Shown: positions 8,079-16,171 of the stretch, piece by piece
How the letters are laid out: every line of letters starts with the position of its first letter
Position numbering within the stretch: position 1 is the stretch's first letter
NCBI GenBank assembly: GCA_963977415.1
Contig: CAXBOS010000004.1
Coordinates: forward strand, 124,001-188,000
Source of the DNA: Croceimicrobium sp963977415
GTDB taxonomy: Bacteria; Bacteroidota; Bacteroidia; Flavobacteriales; Schleiferiaceae
Direction: 5' to 3'
Length of the DNA stretch: 64,000 nt
Notes under the pieces: model-generated
Database searches by the model: none
Seen by the model: only the letters and a program-made list of their open reading frames with translations
Told to the model about the DNA's origin: nothing
Position numbers and translations under genes: made by a program

Positions 8079-9497
8079 TTAAAAGTCTGCTAAATCACGA
8101 CCCATGAAGCTTTGCACGGTACGGAAGCCAACATAGGACTTGGCGGTATCAGCATATTCATAATCGCGGGTACTTACTTGCAGATAGTAAGCCACATCTT
8201 TCCAGCTACCACCTCTGGTAACCTTACGTGTTAAAGTTGGCTCGTCGCCTTCTCTAGCATTGTATTCAAAGTTTGCACTGATATCAGAAACATAGTAGTA
8301 ACTAGCGGCTTCAAAAGCGGTATTCGTCCATTCGGCCACATTACCAGACATATTGTATAAGTCATAATCATTCGGAGCATAAGCAGTCACCTTCACGGTA
8401 TAAATACCACCATCGGCTGTAACATTACCTCTTAAAGGTTTGAAGTTTGCCAAATAACATCCAGAACTGTTCATGGCATAAGGACCACCCCATGGATAAG
8501 GATTTAATTCTTGGCCACCACGTGCAGCATATTCCCACTCAGCTTCGGTAGGTAAACGGAATTCTTGCTCCGTAAAGTATCCACTCGCTTTTAAATAGTC
8601 GTTGCGATACTTTGTTCTCCAATTACAGAAAGCACGCGCTTGATACCAACTAACACCTACTACAGGATAGTCATCATAAGCAGGGTGCCAAAAATACTTG
8701 TCGTGCATTGGATCATTGTAGCTATAAGTAAAATCATGTATCCAACACAAGGTATCCGGATATACATTCACTACTCCTCCTTCAAAAAAGGAGCTGCGAT
8801 CAGAAATTTCCTTACTGTCTTTTATATAATCACGATAAGAGAAATACTCACCATCTTGGTCAGAGTCATTGTGATCGAATTCAACGCGATTCGATTTTTG
8901 TGCAGCCTTTTGCTTGTTAATCCAAAAGAAAGCATAGTTGAGTTGACGAGCGTCAATCATTCTTCCACCCATAAATTGTTCTTCTGGGGGCAAGTACATA
9001 CTTTCGATAATTTCGGTATACTCAGCCGTTGGGTAAGCATCGGTGCTCCACTCTAGGTAAGGCTCCCAATCGATATGACGTTGCATACTATCCGGGAAAT
9101 TAAGTGAAACATATTCTTGGAAGAAAGTAGGATCTTCTTGATTTGCGGCATCAATAAATTCGTATCCCTCTACCAAACCGTCTTCACCTAAGCGGTAACG
9201 GGTGATAGAATCGCGCACCCAACGCACGAATTGACGATACTCATTATTAGTGATTTCGGTTTGATCCATCCAAAAAGAAGGAACCGATACCGTTTTAGTA
9301 GGCGATATCAATGCGTAAGGCACATCTTGATCGGCATTACCCATATTGTAAGAACCTTGTGGAATGTAAACCATACCAAAAGGCTGGGATGGATACCAAT
9401 TAGGTCTGTCGGAAACTCCGACCAGTTCGCCGTAGTCATTACTGCTGCAACTCGCAAAGAGTGCGGCACCGAGGGTTAGTATTAGGATTCTTTTCAT
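8079..9497 (-). CDS. gldK: Gliding motility / type IX secretion lipoprotein GldK (PorK)
   Basis: 472 residues. A lipoprotein signal peptide has its lipobox cysteine at position 17 (LFASC). The body is a formylglycine-generating-enzyme-like (FGE-sulfatase) fold. The opening segment GMVYIPQGSYNMG, a mid segment GVSWYQARAFCNWR, then EFRLPTEAEWEYAARGG and GNVAEWT are the family hallmarks. In GldK this fold is structural, and the protein forms the periplasmic ring with GldN, anchored to the outer membrane. It is the second gene of the porP-gldKLMN locus. Confidence 0.95.
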   Translation of the reverse strand: MKRILILTLGAALFASCSSNDYGELVGVSDRPNWYPSQPFGMVYIPQGSYNMGNADQDVPYALISPTKTVSVPSFWMDQTEITNNEYRQFVRWVRDSITRYRLGEDGLVEGYEFIDAANQEDPTFFQEYVSLNFPDSMQRHIDWEPYLEWSTDAYPTAEYTEIIESMYLPPEEQFMGGRMIDARQLNYAFFWINKQKAAQKSNRVEFDHNDSDQDGEYFSYRDYIKDSKEISDRSSFFEGGVVNVYPDTLCWIHDFTYSYNDPMHDKYFWHPAYDDYPVVGVSWYQARAFCNWRTKYRNDYLKASGYFTEQEFRLPTEAEWEYAARGGQELNPYPWGGPYAMNSSGCYLANFKPLRGNVTADGGIYTVKVTAYAPNDYDLYNMSGNVAEWTNTAFEAASYYYVSDISANFEYNAREGDEPTLTRKVTRGGSWKDVAYYLQVSTRDYEYADTAKSYVGFRTVQSFMGRDLADF

Positions 9498-9534
9498 TGT
9501 CGTTGACGTTGTATTTTGTTTATCAACAGCTCCC

Positions 9535-9542
9535 CAAATTTA
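9535..9542 (-). promoter_or_regulatory. Candidate -7 promoter element upstream of gldK
   Basis: Minus-strand TAAATTTG fits TAnnTTTG and lies 37 bp before the gldK ATG, in the 56-bp porP-gldK gap. No well-spaced -33 element is visible: the nearest TTTTTG is 14 nt away. It could give gldKLMN its own transcript besides readthrough from porP. Confidence 0.35.
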
Positions 9543-9553
9543 GGGCTGCTATA

Positions 9554-10510
9554 TTACAAAAATCTTGGGTTTTTATAACTTCCTTTTGTGGGAGGTGGAA
9601 TTTCTATTTTAAAACAGTATTGAATCATTACTTCGTGGCTTCCTCCACCTTGTCCTGAAAGGGGTGAAGTAGCAACGTCATAAGAATATCCGAGCCTAAT
9701 ATCGGGAGTAACTTGCCACCCAAGTGTAGCTGCAACTGCATCTTGCAACCTGTATGTAACGCCACCCCAAAACTTATTATTATAAACTCCGGTAACATTC
9801 ACATCAAAAGTGGCACTGCCAGAGGTTAATTTTACCAGGGTACTTGGTCGTAATTCCCAGTTGGTTGCTGGAATAGCCCAATTGTATCCTCCCATCGCAT
9901 AATAGTGCCTAGCATTTTTGAAAAATGCTACCGCGGCATCTCCACCTTGGGAATTTACATCTGCCGCCGATTCGATTACGCGAGTGCTAGAGATACCACC
10001 CCAGAAATTTTGGTTTTCATAATAAACGCCAAAAAGACCATCTACTTGAAATCCATTAGCATCAATGGCGGGAATCGCCCCGTCAATGCCACCACCTGGC
10101 GTATTATAGTCGGAAGGGATCCAAACAGCATCACCTAATGATTGGTTTAAGAAAGATACCCCTAGTCCAACTCCTAAAGTTCCGTTTGCAAGCTCAAATT
10201 GGTAAGCATACATTAAACGGGCACTTACATTGTTGAAAAAGCCGATTTGGTCATTTACTATACTTACCCCAATACCTCCACCAATTTTTTTGATCGGAAT
10301 GTTAGCATTAACATTTTGAGTGGTTGGAGCACCCTGAAAACCCACCCATTGGCTACGATGTAGCGCGTTTAAACAGATTGCACCACCAGATCCAGCCACG
10401 GCCGGGTTGTAATAAATGCGGTTGTACATAAACTGCGTAAACTGTACATCTTGCTGAGAATGAGCAAGAAAGGGCAATGCAAATATGATGAGGAGTAAAG
10501 TTTTCTTCAT
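9554..10510 (-). CDS. PorP/SprF-like type IX secretion outer-membrane beta-barrel protein
   Basis: 318 residues with a signal peptide ending LAHSQQ. The diagnostic PorP/SprF start follows directly: QDVQFTQFMYNRIYYNPAVAGS, then LHRSQWVGFQGAPTTQ. The rest alternates in a beta-barrel pattern and ends near a CFKIE strand with a short basic tail. Family members sit in the outer membrane, associate with the GldK/GldN ring or with specific adhesin cargo, and often occur directly upstream of gldK, as here. The order porP, gldK, gldL, gldM, gldN is the same as in the porPKLMN locus of Porphyromonas. Confidence 0.9.
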   Translation of the reverse strand: MKKTLLLIIFALPFLAHSQQDVQFTQFMYNRIYYNPAVAGSGGAICLNALHRSQWVGFQGAPTTQNVNANIPIKKIGGGIGVSIVNDQIGFFNNVSARLMYAYQFELANGTLGVGLGVSFLNQSLGDAVWIPSDYNTPGGGIDGAIPAIDANGFQVDGLFGVYYENQNFWGGISSTRVIESAADVNSQGGDAAVAFFKNARHYYAMGGYNWAIPATNWELRPSTLVKLTSGSATFDVNVTGVYNNKFWGGVTYRLQDAVAATLGWQVTPDIRLGYSYDVATSPLSGQGGGSHEVMIQYCFKIEIPPPTKGSYKNPRFL

Positions 10511-10534
10511 CTAGGGACAGTGTTAAAAATTGTT

Positions 10535-10563
10535 AACAACGGGTTGTTGAGATCCCAAATATA
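10535..10563 (-). promoter_or_regulatory. Promoter region of porP-gldKLMN with a 6-bp palindrome near the predicted transcription start
   Basis: A minus-strand TATATTTG -7 element lies at 10556-10563, 45 bp before the porP ATG. A perfect inverted repeat, AACAAC-gg-GTTGTT, at 10535-10548 falls at or just after the predicted transcription start. It could be an operator or a leader hairpin. Confidence 0.45.
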
Positions 10564-10632
10564 AAGGTTTGATAATATATGCATTCAGAAAAAGTTAATT
10601 TTCCTTAAAAAATTGTTGACAAGCACTGAATT

Positions 10633-11805
10633 TCAGACTGCTTTTTTCATCGCCTTCCACCATCTTTCGGGAATTTCATTTTTCATCGCTTCTTGATAGT
10701 CTCCATAGCTACAGGGTATCAAAGTGTGCCTTTCCGAACTTAGTCCAGGATTTTCTTTAACGGGAACTTCTATCCACCATCTCCCCGAAAGGGGGCTTTT
10801 ATAAAAAACCAATTCGTATTCACCTTCGTTAATCAAAACGATGAATTTTTGATAATCTTTTTTGCTAGCAAAAGGGTAGTCGCCTTTACGCTGATTAAAG
10901 CCTTCGAAAAAGTACCAAATCATTTGGGCTACTAAATGTGCGGTTCTACCTTCTTTGTCGGCCAGGGCATTGCATTCGTAAATGCCAAATGAGCTAACCT
11001 TGTCGCTTATTCCACTATAGCGCGCCAAGGCACAGGCTTCTTCGCCAGAAAAACCATTAGGGCTGTGGAAAGTATTTCCAGGGGCATCGCTTTGCCTTAC
11101 GGCAGATAAGTCGAAACTTACCATATCGGCATCTCTTAAAATCGGTTCGCTTTCGCTGATGTGATTGCGCATCTTGCCCAAGCGATACAGTTCAAAATAC
11201 ATGCGCTCCATCAAATCAATTTCTTCTTGGTTTACAAAATAGGTTTGGTAACCGATATTGCTGAAATTGTAAAGGGTGTAAGGTTTTTGTAGAACAATGT
11301 GACTGAGGAAGCTACGGTGATTAAGTTTCTCATTTTGCTTACCCAAATCAAATTGGGCATCGATACTCACTAAATTTACAGTTTGCTCCAAATCATCATA
11401 GGCGCGGAAATTTCCATAGCAGATATCTTGGCTGCCGCCGATGATTAAAGGAATGATGCGCTTTTTTAAAAGAATGGAACATATTTCCTTCACGGCTACT
11501 AAAGTGTCGCTTACTTTTTCACCGGCGTAGATGTTTCCTAAATCACAAGCTGAAAAAGACCAATTACCCCAATATAAAGGGTAAAGGTATTTTCTAACTT
11601 GATCGGGACTGTGCGCCGATCCGGGATTATCACTAGCGCGATCTTCCCAAACGCCGATAATTGCGATTTGCTTTCCCTCTAAATCGGGAATGCCTTCGAT
11701 TTCGCGATGAATAGCCATGCTTTGGCCAATTACTTGCGAGTTACTCGCTTGAATCGATTCGATAATACTATTGCCAACGGGGCTAAGAAAATCCTCTAGC
11801 ATCAT
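10633..11805 (-). CDS. Arginase/formimidoylglutamase-fold protein lacking canonical metal ligands
   Basis: 390 residues with the ureohydrolase (arginase/agmatinase) fold. The three family motifs are recognisable but altered. GGDH appears as GGSQD (123-127), DAHxD as DAQFD (149-153), and SxDxDxxDPxxAPG as SFDLSAVRQSDAPG (230-243). The metal-binding histidines of the first two motifs are Gln, and part of the third-motif aspartate set is missing, so a binuclear manganese centre is unlikely. Database entries usually name such Bacteroidota proteins formimidoylglutamase or arginase. I infer a non-canonical enzyme or pseudoenzyme. The start (ATGATG) overlaps the topA stop by 4 bp (ATGA), implying translational coupling. 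A C-terminal region after about residue 300 has no family motif I know. Confidence 0.75.
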   Translation of the reverse strand: MMLEDFLSPVGNSIIESIQASNSQVIGQSMAIHREIEGIPDLEGKQIAIIGVWEDRASDNPGSAHSPDQVRKYLYPLYWGNWSFSACDLGNIYAGEKVSDTLVAVKEICSILLKKRIIPLIIGGSQDICYGNFRAYDDLEQTVNLVSIDAQFDLGKQNEKLNHRSFLSHIVLQKPYTLYNFSNIGYQTYFVNQEEIDLMERMYFELYRLGKMRNHISESEPILRDADMVSFDLSAVRQSDAPGNTFHSPNGFSGEEACALARYSGISDKVSSFGIYECNALADKEGRTAHLVAQMIWYFFEGFNQRKGDYPFASKKDYQKFIVLINEGEYELVFYKSPLSGRWWIEVPVKENPGLSSERHTLIPCSYGDYQEAMKNEIPERWWKAMKKAV

Positions 11806-14159
11806 TTTTTAGCAGCGGGTTTTTTAGCAGTACTCTTTTTCGCTGCCGTCTTTTTCGCGGGTGTTTTCTTTGCAGCTTCTTCCATTATGGCTAAACAATC
11901 TTCACGTGTTAGCTCGCCGGGGTTTTCAATATCTTTGGGAAGCTTATAATTTCGTCTACCCGATTTTAAATAAGGACCATATCTTCCGTTAAGGATTTCA
12001 ATTACCGGCTTATCTTCATCTAAAACCTTGATATATTTGTTTTTATCGGCTTCTAACTTAGCTTCCATAATTTCTATGGCGCGTTCCAATTCGATAGTCA
12101 TAGGGTCGTCGCCGTCGGCTTCTTTAATTGAAGCAAAAGTGGTTTTGTAGCGCACGTAGGGTCCGAATCGGCCAATGTTGGCCTCAATTTTTTCACCTTT
12201 ATATTCTCCTAAAGCGCGGGGAAGTTTAAATAGTTCAAGAGCTTCCTCAAGGCTAATGGTGTCTATGCTTTGTCCTTTGCGTAAACTCGCAAAGCGTGGT
12301 TTTTCTTCATCTTCCGTATTGCCAATCTGAATCATGGGGCCGTAGCGACCAATTCGAGCGATAATGGGCTTGCCGCTTTTAGGGTCTTCTCCTAAAGCTC
12401 TTTCTCCGGTGGCTCGGTCCGAATTTTCTTCTACTTCTTTGAGATGCGGATGGAATTCGCTGTAAAAACGTCCTAGCATTTCGGTCCATACTTCTTGACC
12501 TTGAGCAATTTGGTCAAACTGCTCTTCTACCGAAGCAGTAAAGTTAAAATCTAAAATATCATTAAAATGCTCAGTCAAGAAACCGTTAACTACTACTCCA
12601 ATATCGGTAGGGATTAACTTATTTTTATCAGCACCAGTGGTTTCGCTCAATTTTTCTTCTTGCAAACCATTTTCGGCAAGAATCAATTGTAGGTAATCGC
12701 GCTTAGTGCCTGTTAGTTCTGATTTTTCAACGTATTCACGTTTGATAATAGTGCTAATGGTGGGCGCGTAAGTAGAAGGGCGACCAATGCCAAGTTCTTC
12801 CAGTTTCTTAACCAAACTTGCTTCCGTAAAACGGGCGGGGTGTTTGGTGAAGCGCTGGGTTGCGATAATGCTGTTGCGACTGAGGATTTCTCCTTTTTTG
12901 CAAGCGGGTAACATAGATGAATCTTCATCAGTATCTTCATCATCATTACCTTCTAGATAAACTTTTAAGAAACCCTCAAATTTAATTACTTCACCGCGCG
13001 CTACAAATTCATGCTGCTCGGTAGGGGTTTCAATGCGAAAAACGGTCCGTTCCAATTCGGCATCGCTCATTTGCGAAGCAAGGGTACGTTTCCATATTAA
13101 ATCGTAAAGGCGCTTTTGCTGATCTGTAGTACCTGCTTTGGAGCGTCCCATATTGGTAGGTCGAATGGCCTCATGCGCTTCTTGGGCACCTTTGCTTTTG
13201 GTGTTGAACTTGCGCGTTTTGGCGTAATCGGCGCCGTAGCTGTTGGTAATTTCTGCGGAAGCTTCCGCTAAGGCATCATCTGAAAGGTTCAGCGAGTCGG
13301 TACGCATGTAGGTGATTAAACCTGCTTCGTAAAGTTTTTGGGCCACCGACATGGTTTGGCTTACGCCGAAATATAATTTTCGAGCCGCTTCTTGTTGTAA
13401 AGTAGAGGTGGTGAAAGGGGCAGCGGGCGATTTCTTCGCTGGCTTAGTTTCAACCGATGCAATATTAAATTGGTGACTTTCACAGGCTTTTAAAAATTCG
13501 CGTGCTTCGGACTCCTTTGAAAATCGTTTATTGAGTTCCGCCTTAAAAGTTTTGCCATTGGAGTTGGTAAATTCTGCTACAACTTTAAAATAGGCTTCCG
13601 CTTCAAAATTGCGGATTTCCATTTCTCTTTCCACAATTAAGCGTACCGAAACTGATTGTACCCTTCCTGCAGATAAGCCCGCTTTTACCTTTTTCCAAAG
13701 GATTGGTGAAAGCTCGAAACCCACCAAGCGATCTAAAATTCGTCGTGCTTGCTGAGCATTTACCAAATCGATATTAATATTGCGCGGGTTGGAGATCGCG
13801 CGATCAATGGCTTTTTTGGTGATTTCCGAAAAAGTAATGCGATTGGTTTTGGTGGGATTAAGTTCTAAAGCTTCGTAAAGGTGCCAGGCTATGGCTTCTC
13901 CTTCACGATCCTCATCCGAGGCCAACCAAACCATTTCGGCATCTTTACTTAATTTCTTTAATTTTTTTACAACTTCCTTCTTATCGCTGCTTACGGCGTA
14001 GTTTGGAGCAAAGTTGTTGGCGACATCTACGCCCATGTCTTTCTGCACGAGATCGCGTATATGACCAAAGCTCGATTCTACTTGAAAGTCCTTTCCTAGT
14101 ATCTTTTCAATCGTTTTTGCTTTGGCGGGTGACTCTACAATCACTAAATTTTTAGGCAT
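11802..14159 (-). CDS. topA: DNA topoisomerase I (type IA)
   Basis: 785 residues from the ATG at 14159. The open frame continues 12 codons further, but MPKNLVIVESPAKAKTIEK is the standard TOPRIM start, and a candidate -7 element overlaps the upstream start. The TOPRIM acidic motif is in the DEDREGEAIAWH segment. The catalytic tyrosine is in GLITYMRTDS, at about residue 284. After the central domains come several C-terminal GRYGP or GRFGP repeats (in place of four-Cys zinc ribbons), then a Lys/Ala-rich histone-H1-like tail of about 25 residues. The enzyme relaxes negative supercoils by single-strand passage. The stop overlaps the downstream arginase-like start. Confidence 0.96.
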   Translation of the reverse strand: MPKNLVIVESPAKAKTIEKILGKDFQVESSFGHIRDLVQKDMGVDVANNFAPNYAVSSDKKEVVKKLKKLSKDAEMVWLASDEDREGEAIAWHLYEALELNPTKTNRITFSEITKKAIDRAISNPRNINIDLVNAQQARRILDRLVGFELSPILWKKVKAGLSAGRVQSVSVRLIVEREMEIRNFEAEAYFKVVAEFTNSNGKTFKAELNKRFSKESEAREFLKACESHQFNIASVETKPAKKSPAAPFTTSTLQQEAARKLYFGVSQTMSVAQKLYEAGLITYMRTDSLNLSDDALAEASAEITNSYGADYAKTRKFNTKSKGAQEAHEAIRPTNMGRSKAGTTDQQKRLYDLIWKRTLASQMSDAELERTVFRIETPTEQHEFVARGEVIKFEGFLKVYLEGNDDEDTDEDSSMLPACKKGEILSRNSIIATQRFTKHPARFTEASLVKKLEELGIGRPSTYAPTISTIIKREYVEKSELTGTKRDYLQLILAENGLQEEKLSETTGADKNKLIPTDIGVVVNGFLTEHFNDILDFNFTASVEEQFDQIAQGQEVWTEMLGRFYSEFHPHLKEVEENSDRATGERALGEDPKSGKPIIARIGRYGPMIQIGNTEDEEKPRFASLRKGQSIDTISLEEALELFKLPRALGEYKGEKIEANIGRFGPYVRYKTTFASIKEADGDDPMTIELERAIEIMEAKLEADKNKYIKVLDEDKPVIEILNGRYGPYLKSGRRNYKLPKDIENPGELTREDCLAIMEEAAKKTPAKKTAAKKSTAKKPAAKK

Positions 14160-14192
14160 GCCTTTGGGTTTATTTGCGGTGTAATCTGGGCA

Positions 14193-14199
14193 CAAATTA
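14193..14199 (-). promoter_or_regulatory. Weak -7-like element upstream of topA
   Basis: Minus-strand TAATTTG (one base shorter than TAnnTTTG) lies 33 bp before the ATG at 14159. It overlaps the alternative upstream start, which favours the internal start. No -33 element is visible. Confidence 0.3.
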
Positions 14200-14285
14200 A
14201 ATCAATACTTTTTTGAAATGCTTTATCTTCTCATTTTCAATGCATTCTTATTCTCTGTCAAACTGACATAATAGACTCTAATTTG

Positions 14286-14293
14286 TACCTTTG
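14286..14293 (+). promoter_or_regulatory. -7 promoter element upstream of miaB
   Basis: TACCTTTG matches TAnnTTTG exactly, 19 bp before the miaB ATG. A second overlapping candidate (TAATTTG) lies at 14279-14285. No clear -33 hexamer is seen at the right spacing. Confidence 0.45.
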
Positions 14294-14312
14294 GGGCCCT
14301 TAAAACAAAAGA

Positions 14313-15767
14313 ATGAAAGAAGCTGCCCTAGAAGGTAAAACCATGGACGAGAGTATTCAAGGCACGGCCTTGGTGCATGAGGGTGAACGTGGCTCGAGAA
14401 AATTATACATCGAAAGTTACGGTTGCCAAATGAATTTTTCAGACAGCGAAATTGTTGCTTCGATTTTAGCAAAAGAGGGTTTTGGGACCACTAGAAATGT
14501 TGAAGAAGCCGATTTAGTGCTCCTAAATACCTGTTCGATTAGAGATAAAGCGGAGCAAACTGTACGAAATAGACTTAGCAGTTTAAATCAATTGAAGCAA
14601 TCGCGACCGGAAATGAAAATTGGCGTTTTGGGCTGCATGGCCGAACGCTTAAAGGATAAGTTTTTAGACGAAGAGAAATTGGTCGACTTAGTGGTTGGTC
14701 CAGATGCTTATCGCGATTTGCCCAATTTGCTTGAAAAAGTGGAAGGAGGAAGAAAAGCTGTGAACGTTATTCTTTCCAAAGAAGAAACCTATGCTGATGT
14801 AAGTCCGGTGCGAATCGATTCTAATGGGGTGTCGGCTTTTATTTCCATTACCCGAGGTTGCGATAATATGTGCACTTTTTGTGTTGTGCCCTTTACTCGT
14901 GGAAGAGAACGCAGTCGTAATCCAGAAACCATTCTTGCGGAAGCAAAAGATTTAGAAGCTCGCGGCTATAAGGAAATTACACTTTTAGGCCAGAATGTAG
15001 ATAGCTACTTATGGTATGGTGGTGGACTTAAGAAAGATTTTGATAAAGCTAGTGAAATAGCACAGGCGTCATCCGTTGATTTTGCGCAATTATTGGCGAA
15101 AGTAGCCGAAGCGGTACCAGGAATTCGCATTCGCTTTAGTACCAGTAACCCTCAAGATATGTCGGATGATGTGCTGCACAGTATTGCGAAATACCCCAAC
15201 ATTTGTAATTATATCCACTTGCCAGTTCAGTCGGGCAGCAGTCGCATCTTAAAGGAAATGAATCGTGGACACAATCGAGAGGAATACATTGCTTTAATTA
15301 ATCGTATTCGCAAGATTATCCCCGATTGTGGTATTAGTCAGGATATGATTGCCGGTTTTCCTACCGAAACGGAAGAAGATCATCAAGAAACCTTGAGTTT
15401 AATGGACATCGTTCGCTACGATTACGGTTATATGTTTTATTATTCTGAACGACCCAACACTTTTGCTGCGCGTAAAATGGAGGATGATGTTCCCTTAGAA
15501 ATTAAAAAACGTCGCTTAACCGAGATCATCGCTTCACAGCGAAAGCATAGCTTGGAACGCAATCAGGCGCACGTTGGAAAAATTCAGGAAATCCTAATTG
15601 AGGGCGATTCGAAGAAAAGCGACCAAGAATGGAAAGGACGGAACGATCAAAATGCGATGGTGGTTTTCGCGAAAACTGGAAACGAAAAGAAAGGTGATTT
15701 CGTTAAGGTTCTAATAAAGGATTGCAACACCGCCACCCTTTTTGGAGAAATCGTAAGTGAAGATTAA
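14313..15767 (+). CDS. miaB: tRNA-2-methylthio-N6-dimethylallyladenosine synthase MiaB
   Basis: 484 residues. The methylthiotransferase domain has the three cluster-binding cysteines C38 (YGCQMN), C74 (NTCSIR) and C108 (LGCMAE). The radical-SAM signature CDNMCTFC gives C183, C187 and C190. A TRAM-type RNA-binding region lies at the C-terminus. The enzyme adds the 2-methylthio group to i6A37 of tRNAs reading UNN codons. The first ~30 residues are a non-conserved extension, so the ATG at 14343 could be an alternative start. The stop overlaps the next gene's start by one base (TAATG). In Bacteroidota miaB commonly precedes the sigma-54 regulator-lptE-secG chain found here. Confidence 0.95.
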   Translation: MKEAALEGKTMDESIQGTALVHEGERGSRKLYIESYGCQMNFSDSEIVASILAKEGFGTTRNVEEADLVLLNTCSIRDKAEQTVRNRLSSLNQLKQSRPEMKIGVLGCMAERLKDKFLDEEKLVDLVVGPDAYRDLPNLLEKVEGGRKAVNVILSKEETYADVSPVRIDSNGVSAFISITRGCDNMCTFCVVPFTRGRERSRNPETILAEAKDLEARGYKEITLLGQNVDSYLWYGGGLKKDFDKASEIAQASSVDFAQLLAKVAEAVPGIRIRFSTSNPQDMSDDVLHSIAKYPNICNYIHLPVQSGSSRILKEMNRGHNREEYIALINRIRKIIPDCGISQDMIAGFPTETEEDHQETLSLMDIVRYDYGYMFYYSERPNTFAARKMEDDVPLEIKKRRLTEIIASQRKHSLERNQAHVGKIQEILIEGDSKKSDQEWKGRNDQNAMVVFAKTGNEKKGDFVKVLIKDCNTATLFGEIVSED

Positions 15768-16171
15768 TGAGATTTAGCCTGAGTATTTTTTTTATCGCCC
15801 TTTGGAGTTTTAATCTATCGGCACAAGAATTAGTAGATGGTCGCTGGGTAGATGATAACTTGCAGTTTATTGTTCTCGAGCAATACCTCAAGGGCAAGGG
15901 AGAAATATATATCTGCCTTAGCGACAGTGCTGGTGAAGTTTGTATCGAAAACTTAGTATCAGGTTATGAGTTAAAAGTCTTCGATGCGCAGAATAATTTG
16001 CTTTGGGAAGGCTTTGCTAGCGGTCGTAGCAAAGGAGTTAAGCTCCCACAGGCTTATCCACAGGCACATTATATAACTCTTAAGGCTTTTAAACCTTGGG
16101 TCGTAAATAAGAGAACTGGAAATAAAATCCATCAGGCGAAAGCCATAGAATTAAAATATACTTTGCCTTGA
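15767..16171 (+). CDS. Small secreted protein of unknown function
   Basis: 134 residues. A signal peptide of about 19 residues ends at LSAQ. The mature part is beta-rich with no motif I recognise and one cysteine pair (ICLSDSAGEVC) about 11 residues apart. The start overlaps the miaB stop (TAATG) and its own stop overlaps the TTG start of the sigma-54 regulator (TTGA), so it is translationally embedded between two conserved genes. No function is assigned. Periplasmic location is inferred from the signal peptide alone. Confidence 0.7.
   Translation: MRFSLSIFFIALWSFNLSAQELVDGRWVDDNLQFIVLEQYLKGKGEIYICLSDSAGEVCIENLVSGYELKVFDAQNNLLWEGFASGRSKGVKLPQAYPQAHYITLKAFKPWVVNKRTGNKIHQAKAIELKYTLP

Noticed and set aside
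14160..14195. Upstream ATG of topA (12 extra codons)
   Set aside because: The extra residues are not conserved and the upstream start overlaps a candidate -7 element.
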